In this document: piece after piece, positions 53,427 to 62,322 of the stretch | How positions within the stretch are numbered: position 1 is the first letter of the stretch | Layout of the letters: every line of letters starts with the position of its first letter | Source of the DNA: Oceanobacillus timonensis | Lineage (GTDB): Bacteria; Bacillota; Bacilli; Bacillales; Amphibacillaceae | Assembly (NCBI RefSeq): GCF_900166635.1 | Contig: NZ_LT800497.1 | Location: 2,074,378 to 2,138,377 of the forward strand | Length of the DNA: 64,000 nt | Direction: 5' to 3' | Position numbers and translations under genes: made by a program | The notes under the pieces: model-generated | What the model was told of the DNA's origin: nothing | Seen by the model: the letters and a program-made list of their open reading frames with translations, nothing else | The model's database searches: none

Positions 53427-54227
53427 TTGAGTTTAAACAAGTTAACAGAAAAAGATTTTGCAGTTTTAAGGGCACCATTTGAATCAAGGCGACAGAGTCC
53501 GCATTCATTTGGAAGTATTTTTATATTAAGTATTTTTTTACAAAGTCTTATGTTCTTTTTGGCTTATGTAGTTGTTGCTGATAAATCCAATTATCCGTTA
53601 CAAAAAGAGATGTTTACCATACATTTGATAATTACAGTTATTATTATTTTAATATCTATTGTTTATGCAATTCCTGCTGTTTATATGAAGAAGCAAAAAT
53701 CTCAATATGTAATTAGTGTAATAATATCCCAAAATTTGTTTGGAGCATTTCCATATGTTTTTACTCTCTTTATAGCCGGAAGAAGTAACTCTACAGAAAA
53801 TTCCTTAATGATAATGACTCTTGTTACATTTGTAATAGGGTTATTCATATTCGTTTTTACTTGTGTCCGTTTTTACAACCTGTTACAAAAAGGCAATTAT
53901 AGAAAGGATTCAAGAAAAGATAAACTTAGAGGGCGATTCGAAACACAATCTTATTTACCTTTCGCTATTATAGGGGGAGTAGGAATAGTATATATCATTC
54001 AGTATATTGCTAGAAATTTTTACTTTCTTCAACTGGATCTTATATTAATTGCAATTATTTGTTTGACTATTTTTTACACCATGCTCTTTGTCCTTCCTGA
54101 ACAGCTAGTCATACTATACTGTAAATACCGGTTTGACAGCTTTAATTATGATGAAGATGGAAATTTAAAACCAATGGGGATGGATAGAAAAGAACGCAGG
54201 AATGAGGAATCGTCTAGGTCATATTGA
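53427..54227 (+). CDS. Polytopic membrane protein, paralogue 2, immunity candidate
   Basis: The 266-residue protein aligns with paralogue 1 along its whole length (LNKLTEKDFAVLRAPFESRRQ against LNKLSEDYFASLRGPLESGRQ), but residue identity is modest until the identical C-terminal block. About six helices and the same basic loop position (KGNYRKDSRKDKLRGR) are seen. I chose the TTG at 53427, nine nucleotides after AGGAGG; an upstream TTG frame has no RBS. Its tail is longer (MDRKERRNEESSRSY). Confidence 0.7.
   Translation: MSLNKLTEKDFAVLRAPFESRRQSPHSFGSIFILSIFLQSLMFFLAYVVVADKSNYPLQKEMFTIHLIITVIIILISIVYAIPAVYMKKQKSQYVISVIISQNLFGAFPYVFTLFIAGRSNSTENSLMIMTLVTFVIGLFIFVFTCVRFYNLLQKGNYRKDSRKDKLRGRFETQSYLPFAIIGGVGIVYIIQYIARNFYFLQLDLILIAIICLTIFYTMLFVLPEQLVILYCKYRFDSFNYDEDGNLKPMGMDRKERRNEESSRSY
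54072..54178 (+). repeat. 107-bp exact direct repeat, copy 2
   Basis: Identical with 52964-53070; suggests recent gene conversion or unequal exchange between the paralogues. Confidence 0.95.
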
Positions 54228-54317
54228 GAGAATGGCAGATAGGACGAAAACAATACCTTCAAACTACGTACAAGATTTTGTGTTTACATAATAATTATAA
54301 AGTAAAGGTGATTTTCA

Positions 54318-55073
54318 ATGAAAAAGAAAGAAACATCCGCGTTTTACAGTTTATATGGGACCATCATTGGGAGTATTATTATTGCATTTATTGTTTTCGG
54401 AATCAATGCAGGTTTTACAACATTATTTTGTTTTGTGTTACTTCCTATTCTCATTGTGTATCTTTCCTTTAAATTTTTACAACAGCTGTGGGCGTTCATT
54501 ATATTATCAAGCATGATTATATTTGGTGTGCATTCCTTCATTGGAATGTGGCGTTTTACGATTACTTGTACGGTTTTCTTTGCGTTTATGATCATGGTAG
54601 ATTATGTTATCAAAAATAAGAAAATAGCGGGCAAGGTGAACATGGCTATAATGATATTATTCTACATAACGATAATGATATTAATCAATCTTGATTCCAT
54701 AGATAGATGGCTGAACACACCTGAAATAACTGAAGGAAATATGCAGGAAGCTGTTGAAATCATAGAAGATAGAGATGATGTATTAAGTGCTAGTATCGGC
54801 ATGGATGAAGATCATTTTGATGAGGAAGCGTATATTGATATTTTCTTAGATGTTTCGGACAATCTTACAAGAGATCAAAAAAAAACTGTGGGGGAAGACA
54901 GCGCCAGGGTATTAGATACGGTGATGCAGGAAGAAAATGATTTGAATTCAAAGGATCTTTATTATTATTACGATGTTGAAATAAGCATTGGAATAAGTGA
55001 CAGTTTAATTGGCGAAAAAGGCATCGATTCAGATGAAATAAAATGGCAAGCGCCGTTGGAGCAGTTGCGGTAA
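54318..55073 (+). CDS. Membrane protein with an acidic extracytoplasmic or cytosolic tail, unknown
   Basis: The 251-residue protein has four or five membrane helices within residues 10-135 and a soluble, acidic C-terminal domain from about residue 145 (VEIIEDRDDVLSASIGMDED, then the YYYYDVEISIGISDS strand). AAAGGTG lies before the ATG. No family is recognised. It is the last gene of the immunity island, so it might be another membrane immunity factor. Confidence 0.65.
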   Translation: MKKKETSAFYSLYGTIIGSIIIAFIVFGINAGFTTLFCFVLLPILIVYLSFKFLQQLWAFIILSSMIIFGVHSFIGMWRFTITCTVFFAFMIMVDYVIKNKKIAGKVNMAIMILFYITIMILINLDSIDRWLNTPEITEGNMQEAVEIIEDRDDVLSASIGMDEDHFDEEAYIDIFLDVSDNLTRDQKKTVGEDSARVLDTVMQEENDLNSKDLYYYYDVEISIGISDSLIGEKGIDSDEIKWQAPLEQLR

Positions 55074-55180
55074 GGAAATTATTTTAGGCACGAAGGAATA
55101 GTTATTGGACATGCAAGGGGATGATTTGGTGTTTATCACACACCTCATTCTATAAAAAACATACGTAGAATGATGCGAGA

Positions 55181-55197
55181 GGGGGATCAAATCCCCC
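55181..55197. other. GC-rich hairpin between convergent genes
   Basis: GGGGGAT and ATCCCCC around CAA, followed by the palindrome CCCGCGGG. There is no T-run. It may end the island transcript or the amidohydrolase transcript weakly. Confidence 0.35.
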
Positions 55198-55266
55198 CTT
55201 CCCGCGGGACATATTCTTTTCTCACCAGTTAGAATTTCCTGCATAAACCGGCTATCCAAGAAACAT

Positions 55267-56862
55267 CTACTCTTTTCGATACACCACTTCTCCATTAATA
55301 ATTGTCATGTCAACGCTGGTATCCAGCAATTCATCCGCATTCTCCATCTGAAATGGATCAGCAGAGTAAACGGTCATATCTGCAAGTTTTCCTCGTGAAA
55401 TCGTTCCTTTTACCTTTTCTTCATTCGTTGTATAAGCAGCATATTTGGTAAATAGATAAAAGGCTTCCTGCATGCTTAATTTTTGTTCCGGATACCAGCC
55501 GTTATGCGATTCTCCCGGAGCTTTTCGTGTAACGGCAGCATGAATGCCGAGCAACGGATTTAACGGCTCTACAGGCGCATCTGAACCGCCGCCGCAGATA
55601 ACGCCGGCATCAAGCATGGTTTTCCAGGCATAAGCATCAGACATGCGTGCTCTCCCGAGGCGGTCGGTTACCCAAGGGTAATCGCTGGCAAGGAAGCGGG
55701 GCTGGATATCAACGATACGGCCAGGGTCAGCAAGGCGCTTGACCAGGCCTTGATTGATAACCTGTGCATGAATCAAGCGGTCTCTATAAGCTGCTTGTGG
55801 AAATTGATCCAGAATATCAAGAACATTTTCCAACGCCTGGTCGCCAATCGTATGGATAGCAACCGGCATTGCCAGTTCGCGGGCGCGTTTGACAATCGCA
55901 TACAGCGTATCCTGCGTGAGTAATGCTTCTCCATATTGTCCCGGCCGGTCAGCGTATGCTTCTTTTAACAAAGCGGTTCTTCTGCCGAATGCACCGTCAG
56001 CAAATATTTTCACTGCTCCAATTTGCAGGGTGTTGTTGCCATAGCCGGCATACATTCCTTCCGCGTGCAAGTCTTCTAAAAATGGGTAATCAATCAATAG
56101 GTTGGTGCGCAATCCCATTCCTTCCTGATTCAATAATTCCTGATAGAGCTGATAGGTTTGCTGCAGTCCGCCCAGGTATGCCGGGTCATTGGAATGTACG
56201 CTTGTTAAACCGTATCCGATAGCGGAGGACATCGTTTGACGAAGCGCATTTTTCCAAGTCTGATAAGATTTCTCAGGAATTTGCGCTTTAAATAATGCAG
56301 ATGCGGATTCCAAGACAAGACCGGTCGGATTGCCGTTTGCATCTGTTACAATATCACCGCCATCCGGCAGAGGTATCGTGCTGGAATAATGAATTTCTGC
56401 GAGTGCTTTGGAATTAACCACGGCAGCATGCTCGCATATTCTGGTAATAAAAAGCGGATGGTGCGGGGCGACTGCATCCAGCTCCTCTTTTGTCGGGAGT
56501 CCGCCATCTGTAAACAGATTTTCGTCCCATCCGGCTCCTAACAGCCAGGCGTCTTTTTCAAGTGTTTCGCCATGCTTTTTGATAAGATGTAAAAAATCTG
56601 CTTTTTTGGTTACGCCGGTGACATCTAAATCAATAAATTTCGTTGCCTGTAAGGAAAGATGGAGGTGTGTATCCGTTAAGCCTGGAGTCGCTGCTTTGCC
56701 GCCAAGGTCAATGACGTTATCGCTTTTCGCACGCCAAAATGCAAGCATCTGGCTGGTCGAACCCATATCGATAAAACGTCCGTCTTTAACTGCAACGGCC
56801 TCGACAATTGGCTGAGAAGCTTGAAATGTATGTATCACACCATTCGTATAAATAGTTATCAT
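55267..56862 (-). CDS. YtcJ-like metal-dependent amidohydrolase
   Basis: The 531-residue protein belongs to the amidohydrolase_3/YtcJ family. Metal ligands HxH are in TDTHLHLSLQ near residue 62, further His in AIHTIGDQALENV and LIHAQVI, and the late Asp in GGSDAPVEPLNPL near residue 450. The C-terminal small domain ends IINGEVVYRK. It should hydrolyse an amide or related bond; substrate unknown. I chose ATG 56862 (six nucleotides after AAGGAGA) over an upstream ATG without RBS. The gene returns to backbone composition after the island. Confidence 0.88.
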   Translation of the reverse strand: MITIYTNGVIHTFQASQPIVEAVAVKDGRFIDMGSTSQMLAFWRAKSDNVIDLGGKAATPGLTDTHLHLSLQATKFIDLDVTGVTKKADFLHLIKKHGETLEKDAWLLGAGWDENLFTDGGLPTKEELDAVAPHHPLFITRICEHAAVVNSKALAEIHYSSTIPLPDGGDIVTDANGNPTGLVLESASALFKAQIPEKSYQTWKNALRQTMSSAIGYGLTSVHSNDPAYLGGLQQTYQLYQELLNQEGMGLRTNLLIDYPFLEDLHAEGMYAGYGNNTLQIGAVKIFADGAFGRRTALLKEAYADRPGQYGEALLTQDTLYAIVKRARELAMPVAIHTIGDQALENVLDILDQFPQAAYRDRLIHAQVINQGLVKRLADPGRIVDIQPRFLASDYPWVTDRLGRARMSDAYAWKTMLDAGVICGGGSDAPVEPLNPLLGIHAAVTRKAPGESHNGWYPEQKLSMQEAFYLFTKYAAYTTNEEKVKGTISRGKLADMTVYSADPFQMENADELLDTSVDMTIINGEVVYRKE

Positions 56863-57007
56863 GGTAAGTCTCCTTATCTGCATGTTCATATATATGTAAA
56901 AGTAAAATGTTTGTACAAAATAGCTGGCAGTCCGTCAAACGGCTTTCTAATCAAGAGGACTATCTTTCTATCTTATCAAAATTATTTCTATCTTTACAGC
57001 AGACAGA

Positions 57008-57055
57008 TTGACTTTTTCAGAAATTTTGTTATATACTTGGTTCAACAAAGTTGAA
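57008..57055 (+). promoter_or_regulatory. Promoter with palindromic operator upstream of the HMG-CoA lyase gene
   Basis: TTGACT (57008-57013) and TATACT (57032-57037) are 18 nt apart. The perfect palindrome TTCAACAAAGTTGAA follows at 57041-57055. The 10-mer TTGGTTCAAC here recurs in the promoter of the XRE-cupin gene (58231). The remainder of 56863-57225 shows only the cre site. Confidence 0.5.
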
Positions 57056-57194
57056 TAAAAGGAAACTGAAGTGAATGGAAAAAGGAAAGCGGGTAAGAGC
57101 AGGTTTGGATTCATTATTTGCTTCAATATGTGATAGTTGAACTTTTCGATTTGATAGGAAACGAACGTTTAACGTTTATTTTCATAATTTGAAA

Positions 57195-57208
57195 TGAAAA
57201 CGCATTCA
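57195..57208 (+). promoter_or_regulatory. CcpA cre site before the HMG-CoA lyase gene
   Basis: TGAAAACGCATTCA fits the cre consensus TGNAANCGNNNNCA. It lies between the promoter and the ATG, a typical position for CcpA repression of a catabolic gene. Confidence 0.65.
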
Positions 57209-57225
57209 AATAAGGAGGGATATGC

Positions 57226-58128
57226 ATGGGTGGATTGCCAAGTCATGTTTATTTGAAGGAAGTTGGACCAAGAGACGGATTGCAGAATGAATCGCAATGG
57301 ATTTCTACCGATGACAAGGTTGCGTGGATTAATATGCTTTCTGAAACAGGTGTCCGGGAGATTGAATATTCTTCTTTTGTTCATCCGAAAATGATTCCCG
57401 CATTAAAGGATGCAAGGGAGGTAGGCAGACGGATCCGCCGTAAAAAAGGAGTCACATACTCTGCCTTGGTTCCGAATATGAAAGGGCTGGAGCATGCTTT
57501 GGAAGCAGGTATTGATGGTGCTTCTGTCTTTATGTCGGCCAGTGAAACGCATAATCTTAAAAATATAAATAAAAGCATTGATGAAACATACCCGGTATTG
57601 TCGGAGGTCATTCAAGAAGCCAAACATGCCGGGAAAGAGGTAACAGGTTATGTTTCAACGGTATTTGATTGTCCTTATGAAGGAAGGATTGCGGTGGAGG
57701 ACGTGCTGCGTGTATGTGATCAGTTAATTGCAAGCGGGGTGGATTCCCTTTCCCTTGGAGATACCATCGGGACAGCGGTACCGACACAAGTGGAGGCATT
57801 ACTGGAAGGGCTCACTCCTTATTTTCCAAAGGATAAATTGATTTTGCATTTTCATGATACCAGAGGGATGGCGATAGCAAATATCATGACGGCGCTTCAC
57901 ATGGGAATTACCCGTTTTGACAGTACAGTCGGCGGTTTGGGCGGCTGTCCATATGCACCGGGAGCAGCAGGAAATGTGGCGACAAATGATGTGCTATATT
58001 TATTAAATGGTTTGGGAATTGAAACAGGAATCAGTGAAAAAGGTATTCAAGAAGCAAGTATCTATATTCAAAATAAACTCGGTACAACATTGCCCAGCCG
58101 ATCTGTAGCTTATTTAAAAAATGCTTGA
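57226..58128 (+). CDS. yngG: Hydroxymethylglutaryl-CoA lyase (YngG-like)
   Basis: The 300-residue enzyme cleaves HMG-CoA to acetyl-CoA and acetoacetate, the last step of leucine breakdown. The N-terminal GPRDGLQNE carries the metal and catalytic residues, HFHDTRGMA provides the metal His pair near residue 207, and the signature GGLGGCPYAPGAAGN near residue 236 has the catalytic Cys. Length fits the HMGL family. No other leucine catabolic gene is adjacent, unlike the yng operon of B. subtilis. AAGGAGGG precedes the ATG, with a cre site just upstream. Confidence 0.9.
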   Translation: MGGLPSHVYLKEVGPRDGLQNESQWISTDDKVAWINMLSETGVREIEYSSFVHPKMIPALKDAREVGRRIRRKKGVTYSALVPNMKGLEHALEAGIDGASVFMSASETHNLKNINKSIDETYPVLSEVIQEAKHAGKEVTGYVSTVFDCPYEGRIAVEDVLRVCDQLIASGVDSLSLGDTIGTAVPTQVEALLEGLTPYFPKDKLILHFHDTRGMAIANIMTALHMGITRFDSTVGGLGGCPYAPGAAGNVATNDVLYLLNGLGIETGISEKGIQEASIYIQNKLGTTLPSRSVAYLKNA

Positions 58129-58146
58129 AATAGCAGAAATCGCTAG

Positions 58147-58183
58147 AAAAGTCTTGTCACACAAACGGAAGACAAGGCTTTTT
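58147..58183 (+). terminator. Terminator of the HMG-CoA lyase gene
   Basis: AAAAGTCTTGTC pairs with GACAAGGCTTTT around a 12-nt loop, followed by T. Confidence 0.8.
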
Positions 58184-58221
58184 AGCATGGAGCGGGTGAG
58201 CAACGTTTTTGAAAAGGTAGA

Positions 58222-58251
58222 TTGACTGCATTGGTTCAACTGGATTATGAT
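58222..58251 (+). promoter_or_regulatory. Promoter of the XRE-cupin gene
   Basis: TTGACT (58222-58227) and TATGAT (58246-58251) are 18 nt apart. The spacer contains TTGGTTCAAC, shared with the HMG-CoA lyase promoter. Confidence 0.5.
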
Positions 58252-58298
58252 AAAATATATTAACATTCTATTGAAATGAACCTTTGGCAGAGGAAGGA

Positions 58299-58868
58299 AT
58301 GAGCGGCATCGAATTACATAAAATTGGCGAAAAAATTAAATATGCCAGACGAAGAGAAAATAAAACGCAGCAGGAAATTGCAGACGCTTCCAACATTTCC
58401 AAGAGTCTCCTTTCCAAAATAGAAAATGGACAAACAGCTTCCGCAATAGCTACCTTATCCCGGATTTGTGATGCATTGCATATACAGTTGTCATGGGTAT
58501 TGGATGATAAAGAAGAGCAGGATATTGTCATTCAGAAGCAAAGCAATCGTCCGCAAAAAGTAGGCGATGAAAGCATGGGCTACTCCTACGAGGTATTGGC
58601 GAACCGCTCTAAATACAGCGGGATTGAACCGACGATTGTGCATGTTACCCCTAAATCGCTGAATCTGCGTGATGAAAGAACGTATACACATACACAAGAT
58701 GAATTTATTTACGTTCTGGAAGGGGAGATTGAGTTATTATATGATGGGAAGAAGCAGCTGCTTCAAACAGGGGACAGTGCCTATTTCGCAGGCTCTAAGG
58801 AGCATTTATTTCTTCCGGTGAATGATCAGGAAGCAAAAGTGCTGACCTGTTTTATTGATCGGGTTTAA
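58299..58868 (+). CDS. XRE-cupin transcriptional regulator
   Basis: The 189-residue protein has an N-terminal XRE helix-turn-helix (RENKTQQEIADASNISKSLL, about residues 18-60) and a C-terminal cupin_2 domain (HTQDEFIYVLEGEIELLYDG, about residues 130-185). Such regulators usually sense a small molecule through the cupin. I chose ATG 58299 after AGAGGAAGG; a TTG five codons earlier has no RBS. Its promoter shares a 10-mer with the HMG-CoA lyase promoter next door, which suggests joint control. Confidence 0.85.
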   Translation: MSGIELHKIGEKIKYARRRENKTQQEIADASNISKSLLSKIENGQTASAIATLSRICDALHIQLSWVLDDKEEQDIVIQKQSNRPQKVGDESMGYSYEVLANRSKYSGIEPTIVHVTPKSLNLRDERTYTHTQDEFIYVLEGEIELLYDGKKQLLQTGDSAYFAGSKEHLFLPVNDQEAKVLTCFIDRV

Positions 58869-58979
58869 GCAAGGAGCGTTAATTTAGCCAGGTAAGCAAA
58901 ATGATATACAGCCGTTTCATGAGTTGAATCACTTTTTTAAATGAAGTATAGATATATATAGCTACTGGGGAGGTTAATA

Positions 58980-59393
58980 ATGCATCCATCTGAATGTCCG
59001 TTTTGCTATCCGTATCTAGTGGAAAATCAGCAGATTATTTTAGAAAATGAAAAAGCAATATGTTTACAATTAGAGGAAGCACAGCATTCAGGAAATGTAC
59101 TTGAAGGCGCAGGGGTGATTGTAACCAAAGCACATCGCGTTTCCCCATTTGATTTAACAAATGAAGAATGGTTGGCAATAAAAGATCTTTTGCAGAAGGT
59201 GAAATATTTGATTGATGAAAAGCATGAACCTTCTGGATATAATATTGGCTGGAACAGCGGAGAAATTGCAGGACAGCATATTATGCATGCGCACATGCAT
59301 GTATTGCCCCGTTATTCGGACGAAAAGATGAGAGGGAAGGGGATAAGGTACATATTTAAGCATCCTTCAAATACCCGGCCAGGAAATGTATAA
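58980..59393 (+). CDS. HIT-family nucleotide-binding protein
   Basis: The 137-residue protein has the histidine triad HIMHAHMHVLPR near residue 99, preceded by GYNIGWNSGEIAGQ, and an N-terminal Cys pair (CPFC) that may bind zinc. HIT proteins hydrolyse or transfer nucleotidyl groups. It differs from the hit gene next to ecsA in B. subtilis, which is missing from this window. RBS GGGGAGG precedes the ATG. Confidence 0.88.
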   Translation: MHPSECPFCYPYLVENQQIILENEKAICLQLEEAQHSGNVLEGAGVIVTKAHRVSPFDLTNEEWLAIKDLLQKVKYLIDEKHEPSGYNIGWNSGEIAGQHIMHAHMHVLPRYSDEKMRGKGIRYIFKHPSNTRPGNV

Positions 59394-59474
59394 AATGAAT
59401 ATAACGCTGCTTCTTTTTTTAAACAAGGATCAGAACCCACCAGCTGTATGGCGCTTAAGATGATTAACTACACA

Positions 59475-59512
59475 AAAAAGATTTTCTCTCCAATCAGAGA
59501 AAATCTTTTTTG
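59475..59512. terminator. Bidirectional terminator between the HIT gene and the floT operon
   Basis: AAAAGATTTTCTCT pairs with AGAGAAAATCTTTT, with A- and T-runs outside both arms. Confidence 0.88.
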
Positions 59513-59577
59513 TTGTTGATAATAAAAACACACTATTTTATGATGCAGTGCTAATACATTTTACAAAAAGGAATGTA

Positions 59578-59889
59578 TTATGGAGCGAAATCCATTTGAC
59601 CAGTAACCAATAAGAAAATCACGATAAGCCAGAATATAAATAAAGACGCGGAAAGGACTAGAGATATAATTGGGATAACCTTTTTCTCTGTCTTCTTGAA
59701 GATACCGATAATAGATAAAACGATACCTACAAATGTCAGGAAAAAGGTGATATAATCTCCCGCCAAATAGCCAATATTAGCAATTCTGGTTGGTGTTACG
59801 AAAACAATAAAAAAGCAGACAATGCCTATGATAAGAGAAATATAACTAAGAAGACCATGTTTTTTCAACTTATCAGGTTCGTTTTTCAA
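59578..59889 (-). CDS. Small three-helix membrane protein downstream of floT
   Basis: The 103-residue protein has three hydrophobic segments (SYISLIIGIVCFFIVFV, FFLTFVGIVLSIIGIF and LVLSASLFIFWLIVIFLLV) with basic loops, like DUF4190-type proteins. I chose TTG 59889 with GAGGTG upstream; an ATG at 59913 is possible but lacks a spaced RBS. It lies 17 bp (ATG) to 41 bp (TTG) after floT on the same strand, so it is probably the third gene of the sigma-W-type operon, a place taken by yuaI in B. subtilis. It does not resemble YuaI (an acetyltransferase). Confidence 0.65.
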   Translation of the reverse strand: MKNEPDKLKKHGLLSYISLIIGIVCFFIVFVTPTRIANIGYLAGDYITFFLTFVGIVLSIIGIFKKTEKKVIPIISLVLSASLFIFWLIVIFLLVTGQMDFAP

Positions 59890-59930
59890 ATAAACACCTC
59901 TTTTTTCACTCATCCTGCATTTCTATTATA

Positions 59931-61475
59931 TCAGCTATCCGTATTTTCCTGCTTTGCTTTCGCTGCAGCGGTTTCTGAAACTGCTGGTGATACAGGTTCT
60001 TGATTATCTTCCCGGTTCATTTTCCCTTTTGATGCACCAGCGAGTAATTGCTGGATATCAATTCCGGAAGTTTCTTTTAAGTTCTCCTGTAATGTACTGA
60101 TTAAATTGGTCGCATAGCCGGAGACTTTATTTGCTCCGCCATTCGAATCGTTGCTTCCTGTATCGACAACCGTAATCTTATCAATATTGGAGAGCGGGCT
60201 TGCCACTTCTTTCGCGTAATCCGGAAGCATTTTGATAACCATATCAAGAATCGCTGCTTCACCGTACTGTTCAAAGGCCTGTGCGACTTTTTCTTTCGCT
60301 TCTGCTTCTGCGAGACCTTTCAAGCGGATAACCTCTGCTTCAGATTCCCCTTGTGCCCGTTCTGCATCTGCTTTAGCCAGACCGTCCACACGAACTTTTT
60401 CAGCTTCTGCCTTGGCAGCTGTTTCGATACGATATTGGTTCGCATCTGCTGTATTCATTTCTCTCGTTTTCTCAGCAACGGCAGATTGTTCCACAGCATA
60501 TCTGTCTGCATCGGCTTTTTTCTTCACTTCTGAATCATATTGTCTTTCCCGACGCAGAATTTCTTTTTCTTCCAGTTCGATTTGTTTCTGACGTTCGATA
60601 ATTTGAATTTGCATTTCCTGCTCGGTTACTTCCTGTTTAGAGCGGGCTGTTTCAAAATCATAAGCCTGGTCCGCGCGTGCTTTTGCCGTATCTTGTTCAC
60701 GGCGGTAATCGGAAGTTTTTAATTGATTGTCTTTTTCGGACTCGGCAATTTCTGTTGCCCGTTCTAACTCGGCACGTTTTGCATCTTTGGCCGCTTCCGC
60801 GCGTTTAATTCTTGTTTCTTTTTCCGCTTCTGCGGTAGCGATATCTGCATCGCGTTTCACTTGAGCAATACGTGGTCTTCCGAGTGATTCTAAGTATCCA
60901 TTGGAATCTCTGACATCTTTAATGGTAAAAGATACGATAACTAATCCCATTTTAGCCAAGTCGTTTGAAGCCACTCGCTGCACTTCTTGAGAAAACTTGT
61001 CACGGTTTTTATAGATTTCTTCCACCGTCATGGAACCAAGGATAGAACGTAAATGACCTTCTAACACTTCTTTTGCTTCCATTTCCCGGTCGTTTTTGGA
61101 TTTTCCAAGGAATTGTTCTGCTGCTGTAGCAATTTCACCGATAGATCCACCTATTTTTATAATTGCTGTACCATCTGCTAAAACAGGAACACCTTGTTCT
61201 GTGTAAACCTCCGGGGTAGTTACCTCCAACTTGCTGGATAATAGGCTGAGTGGCTCTCCTTGTTGAAAAACGGGAACGACAAACGCTCCGCCGCCACGGA
61301 TAATTTTAATTTTATTCCCGGCTTCATCAACATGGACGTTTTTTCCACCCAAATAACTTCCTGTAACAATAAGCGCTTCATCCGGTCCTGCTGTGCGATA
61401 CTTCGTCACGAATAAACCGACTAATGCCAACAGAAGCGCGGCTGCTACAATAATAACAATCCAAATTTCTGACAT
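59931..61475 (-). CDS. floT: Flotillin FloT (YuaG)
   Basis: The 514-residue flotillin has an N-terminal membrane hairpin (IVIIVAAALLLALVGLFV), an SPFH/band-7 domain (about residues 25-220) and a long heptad-rich segment with repeated EAEK/AEAAK motifs (about residues 225-400). A variable tail ends the protein. It scaffolds functional membrane microdomains and affects fluidity, kinase localisation and secretion. Length and linkage to yuaF match B. subtilis. RBS TAGGAGGA precedes the ATG. Confidence 0.95.
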   Translation of the reverse strand: MSEIWIVIIVAAALLLALVGLFVTKYRTAGPDEALIVTGSYLGGKNVHVDEAGNKIKIIRGGGAFVVPVFQQGEPLSLLSSKLEVTTPEVYTEQGVPVLADGTAIIKIGGSIGEIATAAEQFLGKSKNDREMEAKEVLEGHLRSILGSMTVEEIYKNRDKFSQEVQRVASNDLAKMGLVIVSFTIKDVRDSNGYLESLGRPRIAQVKRDADIATAEAEKETRIKRAEAAKDAKRAELERATEIAESEKDNQLKTSDYRREQDTAKARADQAYDFETARSKQEVTEQEMQIQIIERQKQIELEEKEILRRERQYDSEVKKKADADRYAVEQSAVAEKTREMNTADANQYRIETAAKAEAEKVRVDGLAKADAERAQGESEAEVIRLKGLAEAEAKEKVAQAFEQYGEAAILDMVIKMLPDYAKEVASPLSNIDKITVVDTGSNDSNGGANKVSGYATNLISTLQENLKETSGIDIQQLLAGASKGKMNREDNQEPVSPAVSETAAAKAKQENTDS

Positions 61476-61619
61476 AATTTTCCTCCTAGCTTATTAATTT
61501 TTCAGGCTGTTACTATCTGCAGGCCAGATGATAACAACCTGAATACATCCACTTGCAATCTCTCTATTTGAATAAGAGGAAAGAAGTTTCATATATATGA
61601 AAAGCCAATCTATGATTAG

Positions 61620-62147
61620 CTAATCCAACGATTCATAAGGACTGACATAGAAAACCCCATCTTGAATGTCGATAATTAATACGCGCTCATTCTGGGAGAT
61701 TGCTTCATTATCGAAGCCGACAGCCGGTTTTGAAATCACGCCGCTTTTCCATTGCACCATCACTTCTCCATAGCCATCTACAGGAATAGAAACAATCGCC
61801 GTTCCTACACTGCCGATTAAAGCCTCTTCTGTATATCCCAGAGATTCTTCAGCGGACCGGATTGGTACGAGAATAAATATATGCAGAAGAGTAACAAAAA
61901 TAATACTTAAAATAGAAGAAATGATGAGAATGGCCAGACTGGACCAGTTCATAAACCATTCGAGAATATATCCCATGGCAGATAAAAAAATGAAAAACGA
62001 AAGAATAAGTACTGGATGCAGGAAAGGAATGGATTCAAAAATACCATCCAATAAATCTCCAAACAGCAGCACAACAACGGTTAAAATTGCTGCTATAATC
62101 AGTATCCATAAATATAAATCCTGGATAGCATAACCAAATAACGTCAA
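61620..62147 (-). CDS. yuaF: NfeD-like membrane protein YuaF
   Basis: The 175-residue protein has three or four membrane helices in residues 10-100 and a C-terminal OB-fold NfeD domain (GSVGTAIVSIPVDGYGEVMV near residue 112, then LIIDIQDGVFYV). YuaF (174 residues) is the partner of FloT in B. subtilis and co-localises with it. TTG start, six nucleotides after AAAGGAGGG. A sigma-W type promoter lies about 40 bp upstream. Confidence 0.92.
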   Translation of the reverse strand: MTLFGYAIQDLYLWILIIAAILTVVVLLFGDLLDGIFESIPFLHPVLILSFFIFLSAMGYILEWFMNWSSLAILIISSILSIIFVTLLHIFILVPIRSAEESLGYTEEALIGSVGTAIVSIPVDGYGEVMVQWKSGVISKPAVGFDNEAISQNERVLIIDIQDGVFYVSPYESLD

Positions 62148-62184
62148 TATGTACCCTCCTTTGCGTTTTTTCTATACTACTATG

Positions 62185-62211
62185 TACGTTGTATCTTTTG
62201 ATTTGGTTTCA
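62185..62211 (-). promoter_or_regulatory. Sigma-W type promoter of yuaF-floT
   Basis: On the minus strand TGAAAC and CGTA are 17 nt apart (consensus TGAAAC-N16/17-CGTA). yuaFGI is a known sigma-W operon in B. subtilis, so envelope-stress control is likely kept. Confidence 0.75.
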
Positions 62212-62242
62212 CTTTTTAATGAATACTTAACTAATATAATAA

Positions 62243-62282
62243 ACAAAAGGCCCTTTTATGAAAAGAGCCTTTTGTTTTTTGT
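62243..62282. terminator. Bidirectional terminator upstream of the yuaF promoter
   Basis: ACAAAAGGC and CTTTT pair with AAAAG and GCCTTTTGT around ATG. T-runs occur on both sides. It was probably the terminator of the Spo0E-like gene before the IS1182 insertion. Confidence 0.8.
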
Positions 62283-62322
62283 TTTCTTTTTTATGTTAAT
62301 TGAATGAATTTCATAATTGCTC

